Below are positions 15,019 to 22,682 of a stretch of DNA of 64,000 nucleotides, in pieces; position 1 is the stretch's first letter, and every line of letters begins with the position of its first letter. Location of the stretch: positions 806,001 to 870,000 of the forward strand of contig JACKCH010000010.1 of the NCBI GenBank assembly GCA_020634115.1. The letters are read 5' to 3'. The DNA comes from Anaerolineaceae bacterium. GTDB taxonomy: Bacteria > Chloroflexota > Anaerolineae > Aggregatilineales > Phototrophicaceae. Below the pieces are notes generated by a model. It was not told where the DNA came from. It was given only the letters and a program-made list of their open reading frames with translations, and made no database searches. A program made the position numbers and the translations under genes.

Positions 15019-15690
15019 ATGTCCCTGGGCAGACATCCCCGGTATTCGTCCCGGCGCGGTGGTGGCGGCCCGCCCACGCTGGTGATTTTCCTGGTGGGCG
15101 CGGCGCTGGTGTTCGGCCTATACTATATCTGGTTGGGCGTGCAGAACTTCGTGCGCACCGGCGGGATGGGCGTGGAAGAAGTGACCCAGCAGGCGCAGTT
15201 GCTCGGTACAGCGACGGCAGAAAACCGACGTCCAACGGTTCATGCCACGCTGCGGGCGACCTTGACACCGATTCCCGAATGCCAGGAATTTATAGTATCC
15301 GTCCCGAACGCCATTGTGCGCGAGCAGCCGAGCCTGAATGCCGCAATTGTCACTTCTCTGTTTGAAAATGACCAGGTCTGCGTGATTGGGCGGCCTTCGC
15401 CGGAAAGTGAATGGTATCTGATTGATTCCAACCCCGGTACGCGCCGTTTGGAAATCGCTTACATGCACGAAAGCGTCCTTCGCGCCCTGAATCCTACACC
15501 GACGCCAACCGATACGTTTACACCGCTGCCCACCGTGACTACCGCACCCACGAATACGCCCCCTCCGGCGACAGCCACGCCCCTGCCGCTGCCGACTCAG
15601 GAAGAGACACCGCCGGGCTTACCGACGATTACACCAACCCCGCTTCCCAGCGTGACACCCACGCCGACCCAGTTTGTCCAGAGTGCCTGA
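15019..15690 (+). CDS. Membrane-anchored SH3b-domain protein with Pro/Thr-rich tail
   Basis: The start is ATG 15019 with AAAGGA 8 nt upstream (a TTG two codons earlier is less likely), giving 223 residues. Residues 19-40 form one transmembrane segment (LVIFLVGAALVFGLYYIWL). Residues about 85-145 resemble a bacterial SH3 domain (PNAIVREQPSLNAAIV...SEWYLID). From about 155 the chain is TPTPT-type linker, probably wall-spanning. It is likely a surface or wall-associated protein of unknown partner. A Pmp3 gene follows 78 nt downstream. Confidence 0.8.
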   Translation: MSLGRHPRYSSRRGGGGPPTLVIFLVGAALVFGLYYIWLGVQNFVRTGGMGVEEVTQQAQLLGTATAENRRPTVHATLRATLTPIPECQEFIVSVPNAIVREQPSLNAAIVTSLFENDQVCVIGRPSPESEWYLIDSNPGTRRLEIAYMHESVLRALNPTPTPTDTFTPLPTVTTAPTNTPPPATATPLPLPTQEETPPGLPTITPTPLPSVTPTPTQFVQSA

Positions 15691-15768
15691 GGATGGCTGT
15701 GCAACGGTTTATACTGCCGGTGCGTATACAGAAGTGTAATCCGGCAAGTATAGGAGTGAAAAAACAGA

Positions 15769-15936
15769 ATGGGCTGTGGACGTGCACTGCTGTGCATCAT
15801 TTTCCCACCGTTGGCCGTTTTAGATCGGGGCTGTGGTACGGTTGTGATTGTGCTGCTGCTCACATTGGCCGCCTGGATTCCGGGGATGATCGCGGCACTG
15901 CTGCTGAACTTCATCGCCGCCAGCCAGCGCGATTAA
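15769..15936 (+). CDS. Pmp3/UPF0057 (YqaE-like) small membrane peptide
   Basis: A 55-residue hydrophobic peptide with AGGAG about 12 nt before ATG 15769. The sequence carries the Pmp3 signature: IIFPPLAVLDRGCGT, then VVIVLLLTLAAWIPGMIAAL. Two membrane segments are separated by the RGCG turn. Family members are stress-linked membrane peptides, and in yeast affect membrane potential. It is short enough to be missed by usual length cut-offs. Confidence 0.85.
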   Translation: MGCGRALLCIIFPPLAVLDRGCGTVVIVLLLTLAAWIPGMIAALLLNFIAASQRD

Positions 15937-15981
15937 CACTCGGAGATAGTGCATACTCAGGGGAGCGCAGCGCGGCACTCC

Positions 15982-16464
15982 TCAGGGTATTTGAAACGCC
16001 CATCGGTGGGTGAATTTTTTACCCGCAGTTGACTCCAGTTCGAGTATCACCAGATGCAGTCCGGCAGCAAAGCGGGAAGATTGAATACAGATGTAATCAT
16101 CCCCGCCGTGTGATCCCAAATAAGCGCCCGTTTCATCGTATTGTCCTAATAGCAGGAGATCACTTAGAATACGAATGTCTTCTATAGCCTCACCATCTAC
16201 AGTAAGGCGTATGGTTTCCTGAAGATTTCGATAGATGTCGTCGCCCTCATTCCCCGGCTCAAACAGATAGTGTTCAGCTACTTCAACACAGAGATCATAT
16301 GCGCCGCTACGCATTGCTTCGGGTTCGTGTATCCTGACAATAAACTCAGGGGTAGGTAGCGGGTGATTCCACAGCATTTCGGCTTCCTGACTGGTAGACA
16401 CACAACCAGCGCATATCACCAGCAGGATTAGCGCAATATTCCGAAAAAATGCTGTGAGGATCAT
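15982..16464 (-). CDS. Putative lipoprotein of unknown function
   Basis: The start is ATG 16464 (MILTAFFRN), with a G-rich site 6 nt upstream, giving 160 residues. ATGs further upstream would overlap the aldo/keto reductase. A lipobox ends at C21 (LLVICAGC). The rest is a soluble, probably beta-rich domain with an acidic middle (EPGNEGDD) that I do not recognise. It lies just downstream of the aldo/keto reductase on the same strand. It is AT-richer than its neighbours. Confidence 0.65.
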   Translation of the reverse strand: MILTAFFRNIALILLVICAGCVSTSQEAEMLWNHPLPTPEFIVRIHEPEAMRSGAYDLCVEVAEHYLFEPGNEGDDIYRNLQETIRLTVDGEAIEDIRILSDLLLLGQYDETGAYLGSHGGDDYICIQSSRFAAGLHLVILELESTAGKKFTHRWAFQIP

Positions 16465-16484
16465 CCAATTCCCCGAATACACCT

Positions 16485-17387
16485 TCATGGCACACGTCGC
16501 CCGGCGGAGGCCTCCCAGATGGCGAACCACTGTGAACGGGTTAATTGCAAAGATTCCGCCTCAACAGCCGCCCGCACCCGTTCCAGTTTGCCTGTACCCA
16601 GCACTGGCAGAGGCCGTGAGGGATGCGCCATCACCCAGGCCAGCGCGACCTGGTCAAGTGCTGCGCCGCCCAGCGCCGCGCCGACTTCGCCCAGCGTATG
16701 CCGTACCCGCTTCGCCTGCTGATCCTCACCGTTGAACAACCGCCCACCGCCCAGTGGTGACCAGGCCATCGGGGCGATATGGCGCTGCTGGCAGCCGTCC
16801 AGCGTGCCATCATGCAGGGCGTCCATGTGCAGGGGGGAAATTTCAAGCTGGTTGGTGACTAATGGGAAATCCAGCATGGACTCCAGTAGATCAAACTGGA
16901 ACGGCATAAAGTTCGAGACGCCGAAATGCAGTACTTTGCCAGCCTGTCGCAGTTGGCTGAACGCCCCGGCTACCTCTGCCGCGTCCATCAGTGGGTCGGG
17001 GCGGTGGATGAGCAGCAGATCAATATGATCGGTGTGGAACAGCCGCAGCGAGTTTTCCGCATGGGCGATGATATACGCCGCGCTGGTGTCATAGAGTTTC
17101 GGGCTGTCGGCGGTAGCCAGTTGGATGCCGCATTTGGTCACGATTTCGATCTGGTTACGCAGTGACGGACGTTCGGCCAGTGCCTCCCCAAACAATCCTT
17201 CGCAGGTGTAGCCACCATAAATGTCGGCGTGGTCGAAGGTTGTCACGCCCATATCCAGGCAGCCCTGAATCCAGTCTGCTAGTTGGGTGCTGGTCATGCC
17301 CCACTGGTTGAGGCGCATCAGGCCGGGGATCGTGCGGGAAAAGGTTGGCCCTTTGGCGGCCAGTTGAATACGTGATGATGCGGTCAT
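16485..17387 (-). CDS. Aldo/keto reductase
   Basis: A 300-residue (beta/alpha)8 NADPH-dependent reductase of the YdhF-like group. The catalytic tetrad is visible: D52 (TTFDHADIYGGY), Y57, K85 (IVTKCG) and H128 (LLIHRPDP). NADPH-binding segments are AWSPLGGGRLF and PVLGTGKLERV. Length is normal. Substrate unknown. It faces the SDR-HAD-kinase-like operon across a 210-nt divergent region. Confidence 0.92.
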   Translation of the reverse strand: MTASSRIQLAAKGPTFSRTIPGLMRLNQWGMTSTQLADWIQGCLDMGVTTFDHADIYGGYTCEGLFGEALAERPSLRNQIEIVTKCGIQLATADSPKLYDTSAAYIIAHAENSLRLFHTDHIDLLLIHRPDPLMDAAEVAGAFSQLRQAGKVLHFGVSNFMPFQFDLLESMLDFPLVTNQLEISPLHMDALHDGTLDGCQQRHIAPMAWSPLGGGRLFNGEDQQAKRVRHTLGEVGAALGGAALDQVALAWVMAHPSRPLPVLGTGKLERVRAAVEAESLQLTRSQWFAIWEASAGRRVP

Positions 17388-17601
17388 ACTGGTGTCCTTT
17401 AATACGGAAATTCACACGATGATTCATTCGTGGGCGCAATATATCGCCCTCATACAACCCGCTTATTCTAAATGGTATAGGGGCGGCTGGCAACCAGTTG
17501 GGTGAGGGTTGAACTGGTATTCCCTTTGCATTGAGGAAATGGCGGTTCAATGGCATAATGTGAAAACTGCTGAATCCTGCACACGAGAGAAATCGCAAAT
17601 C

Positions 17602-18540
17602 ATGGACACAACTAAACAAACGACCCGCAACGTTTTTATCACCGGCGCGACAACCGACATAGGCCGCGAACTCACCCGCCAACTGGGCAGCCGAGGACAC
17701 CGAGTTACCGGGCAAACATCCGGCATGGAGGGCGCAGTCCATGTCCGCGCCGATGGTGGCCTGCCCGCGTTTTCCGACCCGCTGCGGCCCGGTGAGCTCA
17801 AGAGCATGGTTCAGGTTGCCGAGGCCGATGTCGTCATCCATGCCCTACCACAGCTTGGGAATGACTTCCCCCGCAAGGATACGCCCTGGGGGTATGCGGA
17901 ACGATCTTTGACTGAAGGTGTCCCGGCGCTGTTGGAAGCCGCCGCCACCCTCGGCGTGAAATATGTGATCCTGCTGTCCTACGGCTTCATCTATGGCGAT
18001 CACGGGGATGCCGAGGTTACTGAGACAATCGATTCGTTTCATGGGCCGTTGGCGAGCGCGGCGCTGGCTGCTGAACAGGCGGTTCTGGATTCCGCCATTC
18101 CCGGTAGTGTGCTGCGCCTGGGCTGCCTGTATGGGTCGGACGGTCACGGGACGCTGGCACTGGCCGATGACCTTCGTTTTGGCCGGAATGTCTACCAGGG
18201 CAGCGGCCTGTTGAGCTGGGTGTACGCCGTGGATGCGGCAGCGGCGGCGGTGTTGGTCGCTGAACAGCAACCCGTAGATGAAATTTATAACGTCGCCAAT
18301 GGAACCGCTTCCGGCACGCAATTTGCCGGACTCATGGCCGACCAGTTGGGGATGCCGCATCCGGGTGACATTACCGGGCTGATGGCGCCATCCCGTACCA
18401 GCGAAACCCAGCGGGAACTGCTGAATATGACACTGCGGCTCAACAGTAATAAGGCTAAGACATCACTGGGGTGGTCGCCCAAGTTTGGCCTGCAACAAGG
18501 CCTCGACCATGCTCTGCTGGCCTGGCGTGCCGGAGCGTAG
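17602..18540 (+). CDS. NAD-dependent epimerase/dehydratase family protein
   Basis: A 312-residue extended SDR. The start at ATG 17602 places NVFITGATTDIGREL (NAD-binding TGAxxxIG) near the N-terminus; ATG 17539 would add 21 residues of no clear fold. The typical SDR block YVILLSYGFIYGDHGDAEVTE is present, but the usual YxxxK appears to be lost in the region around HGPLASAALAAEQAV, where alanines stand. Catalytic activity is therefore doubtful. It is the first gene of a three-gene unit with spacings of 3 and 2 nt. Confidence 0.85.
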   Translation: MDTTKQTTRNVFITGATTDIGRELTRQLGSRGHRVTGQTSGMEGAVHVRADGGLPAFSDPLRPGELKSMVQVAEADVVIHALPQLGNDFPRKDTPWGYAERSLTEGVPALLEAAATLGVKYVILLSYGFIYGDHGDAEVTETIDSFHGPLASAALAAEQAVLDSAIPGSVLRLGCLYGSDGHGTLALADDLRFGRNVYQGSGLLSWVYAVDAAAAAVLVAEQQPVDEIYNVANGTASGTQFAGLMADQLGMPHPGDITGLMAPSRTSETQRELLNMTLRLNSNKAKTSLGWSPKFGLQQGLDHALLAWRAGA

Positions 18541-18543
18541 TGC

Positions 18544-19314
18544 GTGGCTGACAAAAAACACCTTAAGGCTATCCTGTTTGATCTGGATGACACGTTGCTG
18601 GATTGGGGCAGCGTGACCCAGGATTGGTTTGAATTTGAAACGCGCTTCCTGGAGCGGGTGCGGACCTGGATTGAATCGCAGGGATATACACTGGCCGCCG
18701 AGACATTCGCTGATGAGTTTCGCCGCCGAAATCAGATCGCCTGGGAAAACGGCAGGAGTAATTATGTTGCGCCCCACATGGGGCGTATTCTGGTTGAAGC
18801 GGCGGAGGTCGCCGGGGTTCCTGCTGGTAAATTGGATAGCGACGCCTGTTTGCGGGCGATGGAACGGGGCGCTATCGAGGGGACAGCGGCTTTCCCGGAT
18901 GCGTTCCGCGTGCTGACCGAGATTCGGAATGCCGGGGTCAAGACTGCGATTGTGACCAACGCCTCTCAACCCATGTGGCTGCGGGATTACGAGATGGAAT
19001 TTCATGGGCTGCTGCCCTATTTCCCGGACTGCCGTCTTTCAGCGGCGGACATAGGCTACCTAAAGCCGCACCCGGCGATTTTCGAGGCGGCGCTGCGCTG
19101 TCTGGGCGTGACGGTGGATGAGGCGGTTTTTGTGGGAGATAGTCTTTCCGCCGACATCGTGGGGGCGCAGGGCGTTGGGCTGGCGGCGGTATGGCATAAA
19201 CCCCGGCCCATGATGTCGCTGCTGGATGGTCTGGTGACGCCGGACGCGACGGTGACAACCCTGGCGGATTTACCGGCGGCGCTGGATACCCTGTTCCCGG
19301 ACTGGCGGCAGTAA
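18544..19314 (+). CDS. HAD-superfamily hydrolase
   Basis: A 256-residue haloacid-dehalogenase-like phosphatase with a GTG start 3 nt after the SDR stop. Motif I is D13-L-D15-D-T (ILFDLDDTLLD); motif II is IVTNAS; motif III Lys is in YLKPHPAIF; motif IV is FVGDSLSADIVGA. A helical C1 cap lies between residues 20 and 95. It probably dephosphorylates a small metabolite. Translationally linked to its neighbours. Confidence 0.93.
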   Translation: MADKKHLKAILFDLDDTLLDWGSVTQDWFEFETRFLERVRTWIESQGYTLAAETFADEFRRRNQIAWENGRSNYVAPHMGRILVEAAEVAGVPAGKLDSDACLRAMERGAIEGTAAFPDAFRVLTEIRNAGVKTAIVTNASQPMWLRDYEMEFHGLLPYFPDCRLSAADIGYLKPHPAIFEAALRCLGVTVDEAVFVGDSLSADIVGAQGVGLAAVWHKPRPMMSLLDGLVTPDATVTTLADLPAALDTLFPDWRQ

Positions 19315-19316
19315 TC

Positions 19317-19844
19317 TTGCTTTCTCCGGTAGATCGCAACCTGATTCTGACAGGCTACACCGGCCCGAACCAACCGGCTATCGGCCAGCAGGTAGCTGCA
19401 CGCCTGGGGATGCGCTTCGTCAATGTGGATTTGCTGCTGGAAAGTCGGGCGGAGATGTCGCTGGATGACCTGCGGGGTCGCTATGGCGAAGCGCGGCTGA
19501 AAACCCTCGAAACTGAAGTGATGCGCGATGTCCTGTTGTATCGCGGGGTGGTGCTGCGGGTGGGCGGGCAAACGCTCCTGCACGCCGACTATGCCGAGCG
19601 CCTGCAAGCCACCGGCCCGATTGTTTGCCTGGTGGTGACGCTGGATGCCGTGCTGCGCCGCCTGCACCTGCTCTTAGGCGCACGGTACCATAACCCCAAT
19701 GAACGGGCGATGGCGATTGCCCACCTTAAACGCGAATGGGCGGTGCGGCAGATTGCTGGGATTCACGAACTGGACGCCACCTATCTGAATGAGGCCGAAA
19801 CGATTGACGCGGTGATCGCCCGCTGGCGCGAAATCGGTATCTGA
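19317..19844 (+). CDS. Shikimate-kinase-like protein lacking the P-loop lysine
   Basis: A 175-residue protein with TTG start 2 nt after the HAD stop. The fold order matches shikimate/gluconate kinases: LILTGYTGPNQPAIGQQVAARLG, FVNVDLLLESRAEMSLDDL, YGEARLKTLETEVM, VLRVGG. The Walker A motif (GxxGxGKS/T) is replaced by GYTGPNQPAIG, so the phosphate-binding Lys and Ser are absent. The shikimate-site residues are only partly kept. It may be a non-catalytic relative. It converges with the MBL gene, 6 nt apart. Confidence 0.75.
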   Translation: MLSPVDRNLILTGYTGPNQPAIGQQVAARLGMRFVNVDLLLESRAEMSLDDLRGRYGEARLKTLETEVMRDVLLYRGVVLRVGGQTLLHADYAERLQATGPIVCLVVTLDAVLRRLHLLLGARYHNPNERAMAIAHLKREWAVRQIAGIHELDATYLNEAETIDAVIARWREIGI

Positions 19845-19850
19845 CGCCGG

Positions 19851-20687
19851 TTATTCGGCGAACGACAGCTCCATACCGGCGGGGCAGGGCTGTGCCTGGT
19901 CGCCAAACGCGCTCCCCAGCGCCACAGTCGCCCGGTGACCGCTGCAATGACCGGGGTAAATGCGCGGCGTGCCGTAGGTTGCTGCCAGTGTTTCGACTGC
20001 TTGCTGGAGCATGTCATCCGTCGCACTGGTGAGATGGGTGCCGCCCGCAATCGCGATGATGTCACCCGCAAAATGCGCCCGTACCTGTGCCAGAATGTTG
20101 AGCAACCCGGCGTGACCACAGCCGAGCAGTACCACCAACCCCGCGCCGGTTTCCAGCACCAGGGAGAGGTCGTCGCAGTACGGGTCGGGCTGCCAACCAT
20201 CAGCGGTGTGAATGAAATGGCTCGCGCTGCGCCCCTCGAATGAAGTGCGGTCTGTGATCTCGCCAGTTGTCCAGACGCCGGGCAGGAGTTCAACCGGGCC
20301 GGTACTCAGGCGTAGTTCACTATGGGCTTCCAGGTCGGCGCGGGCGACCCGCAGCCCGATGGACTCGAACGCATCCCCATGTTTGGAAAACCGCTCCCGG
20401 AACAGGTCAGCATGGGCATACAGCGGGACGCCGGGTCGGGTATGTTGGAGGATTTCCGGCAGTCCGCCGGTGTGGTCATAATGGGCGTGACTGAGTGCCA
20501 GCGCGTCAATCTGAGCGAGGTCAAGCCCGAACAGCGCTGCGTTATGCAGCAGCACCTCGCCACTCTGACCAGTATCGAACAAAACCTGCCCGGCTGGTGT
20601 CTGAATGTGCCAGGCCATACCATGCTCGCCCCAGAAACCGCTGGAGGTTTTTGCCGTGTTCTCTACCAGGCAGCGCACTTGAATCAT
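19851..20687 (-). CDS. MBL-fold metallohydrolase
   Basis: A 278-residue metallo-beta-lactamase-fold protein. The metal motif is H67-x-H69-x-D71-H72 (SHAHYDHTGG), with later ligands in LGCGHAGLLNIL and YPGHCSGH. The layout (GLDLAQIDALALSHAHYDHTGGL, VVLLGCGHAG) resembles the group annotated as dihydropterin-ribofuranosyl-aminobenzene-phosphate synthase-like. Substrate unknown. No signal peptide. Confidence 0.9.
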   Translation of the reverse strand: MIQVRCLVENTAKTSSGFWGEHGMAWHIQTPAGQVLFDTGQSGEVLLHNAALFGLDLAQIDALALSHAHYDHTGGLPEILQHTRPGVPLYAHADLFRERFSKHGDAFESIGLRVARADLEAHSELRLSTGPVELLPGVWTTGEITDRTSFEGRSASHFIHTADGWQPDPYCDDLSLVLETGAGLVVLLGCGHAGLLNILAQVRAHFAGDIIAIAGGTHLTSATDDMLQQAVETLAATYGTPRIYPGHCSGHRATVALGSAFGDQAQPCPAGMELSFAE

Positions 20688-20729
20688 GTTTTTCTCCTCT
20701 GAAAATAGCGTGGGACGACGATCAGCGCC

Positions 20730-20842
20730 TTATCCCCCGCTCCGGACGACCTCGACGGCGATTTCGCCGCTTCCGTTGTTCCCGGCCTGGTCGAAGGCGA
20801 CGGCGGTAAAGGTCTCGGTCCCGGTGTTCTCCGATGTACGCC
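20730..20842 (-). pseudogene. Orphan 3' fragment of the PBP gene
   Basis: On the minus strand this reads NTGTETFTAVAFDQAGN, then NGSGEIAVEVVRSGG and a stop. This copies the last residues of the PBP-like protein at 22683-25625 (RTGTETFTAVAFDQAGN, then SGSSEITVEVVRGGG). The DNA match is close over about 40 nt. The frame upstream runs straight into the end of the beta-propeller gene. It is a decayed duplicate, probably a scar of a duplication or insertion. Confidence 0.75.
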
Positions 20843-20856
20843 CGAAAACCTGATTC

Positions 20857-22557
20857 TCAGTGAAAATAGAACAGTGATGGCAACCACTCTATGCCTATGA
20901 TGGTCTCATCAAACCACAGGTCAGTATCAACTTCAATATCGTTGATTCCCCAACCAGCTTGGTTATTCATTATAATGCTGCCAGCTTGCAGCACGGCTAA
21001 GGCTCGGTTTTGTTGGTCATAGGCAAATGCGTGACCCTCAAAACTTAACGCATTCATCCAATTGCCACCATAGACAGACCACTGGATTATTCCACAATCG
21101 CTGGGAACATCTGGCGCACAAGCGAGTACAATAAAGTGAGAAGCATCTTGCCACTGAACAGCACTAACTTCATTCAGGTCGAAATAAAGCCTGAAGTCAG
21201 GATCGTGGTCATCATCACCAATTCTTAGGAGCATTGGACGTGGATTGATGCACTGATAAGGTGTCAAAGAACAGATTTGAAAAGTAGAAGCATCTGCGTT
21301 GGTATCAAACTTGACAAGCACGCGTTCATCTGGTGACATGACACCATCTGGAAGTATCTCACCAGAAACCAGGTCAAGATGATAATTCACTGCTCCCTGT
21401 GAGTAGTTCAGAAAACGCCCTAAAGGTGTGAAGTAATTCGGAATAAGTTGTGCATCCGGGTTTGAGATCATAAGTTCAGGCAGGGAATCTGCGGTGTAAA
21501 CATCCCATAGCCATATACCCGTGTCATCTGCGTATGCTAACAAGCGCCCATCTGGACTCCAAGCCGCGATACCGGCAACCGTTGAACAATCCTCTGCTGA
21601 CAGGGTAATGCCGTTAATCCTATCAAAACTATAAAAAGTGCTTAATAAGCGGGGATACCCAAGGTCGTATATGGATAGTTCGCACGCATCCCATATCGCA
21701 ATCGCATCAGATGTCTGAGAAAACAGTGCTGCTCCCCCGGTAACTGTGTAGCCGCTGGTGTTACTTCTAATGGGAGTTATCTCGTAATTATCTCTCATCA
21801 AGGCAATGCTTAATCCATCCGGTGAATATATCACTCGGCAATCAGCCTCTAAGCAATCATGGGGTGATGAAAATTCTAAATATAATGGATACGCTTCTAG
21901 TGAAGTCATTTCTGGCGTAATTTCTATAGGAGTTTGCCAATCAACAGGTAACAGGTATTCCGATGATTCCGTATAGATTTTCAAGGGTGCTTTTAGAGGA
22001 AAGGGTGTATCTTCCTCAAGTATCTGTGGTAATTGCCCACTTTGTTGCTGAATGGCTTCTGTAAACTGAGATTCTGTCAAGTCGGTAAGTTCGGGTCCGG
22101 GGTTATCTTGTGAGTATGCTTCAACGTATAATCTGATTGTTGATTCTGCTTGTGGGAAAGCATATAACGGTGACATATCAACATAGCTACCATCAATGTC
22201 ACGCCTAATAAACACATAAAAACTCATCCCTGGTGGTGTAAATCCGCCCGACCCAAGACAATCCCCTCCATTAGAAAATCCTTCAACATAATAGCGAGTT
22301 AATACAGGTTTTTGAAGCTTTAAGAGGAGATGTTCTGGCCCTGAACCACCAACCAAATAACTCTCAACCCTGACAATCGTATTCATCCCACGCTCATCCG
22401 CGTCTACAACGTGAGCTTTCACAACATAATCAGACCGACTCAACATACCTTCGATGCTTAGTGGTGGCCCGCTACAGGCACTGACTGAATGAGCAAATGG
22501 CGAGAGCAGTACCGCGCAGCAACATATCACGAGAGTAAAGTAAGCGCGAATTCTCAT
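20857..22557 (-). CDS. Exported beta-propeller-like protein
   Basis: A 566-residue secreted protein. The signal peptide is residues 1-27 (YFTLVICCCAVLLSPFAHSVSACSG). Residues 27-130 resemble a small secreted module (CSGPPLSIEGMLSRSDYVVKA). From about 250 the chain has propeller-type repeats (VIYSPDGLSIALM, AAWSPDGRLLAYADDTGIWLWD). It is AT-richer than both flanks and lies between the PBP-like gene and a copied scrap of that gene. A second propeller gene of similar style is at 49099-51333. Function unknown. Confidence 0.8.
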   Translation of the reverse strand: MRIRAYFTLVICCCAVLLSPFAHSVSACSGPPLSIEGMLSRSDYVVKAHVVDADERGMNTIVRVESYLVGGSGPEHLLLKLQKPVLTRYYVEGFSNGGDCLGSGGFTPPGMSFYVFIRRDIDGSYVDMSPLYAFPQAESTIRLYVEAYSQDNPGPELTDLTESQFTEAIQQQSGQLPQILEEDTPFPLKAPLKIYTESSEYLLPVDWQTPIEITPEMTSLEAYPLYLEFSSPHDCLEADCRVIYSPDGLSIALMRDNYEITPIRSNTSGYTVTGGAALFSQTSDAIAIWDACELSIYDLGYPRLLSTFYSFDRINGITLSAEDCSTVAGIAAWSPDGRLLAYADDTGIWLWDVYTADSLPELMISNPDAQLIPNYFTPLGRFLNYSQGAVNYHLDLVSGEILPDGVMSPDERVLVKFDTNADASTFQICSLTPYQCINPRPMLLRIGDDDHDPDFRLYFDLNEVSAVQWQDASHFIVLACAPDVPSDCGIIQWSVYGGNWMNALSFEGHAFAYDQQNRALAVLQAGSIIMNNQAGWGINDIEVDTDLWFDETIIGIEWLPSLFYFH

Positions 22558-22682
22558 CGAACACCCCGAAACTACTCGACCTGTATCAGTCTACCGCAAA
22601 TTTAACCAAGCAAATCAGTCTGGGGATCACGCTGAGTGATAGGCAGGTGGAAAGATGACCAGCCTGCCCCACCCCATTCGCC

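Noticed and set aside
14727..15077. 116-codon minus-strand frame in the gap before the SH3b gene
   Set aside because: No ribosome site, no family resemblance, and it runs antisense into the SH3b gene start.
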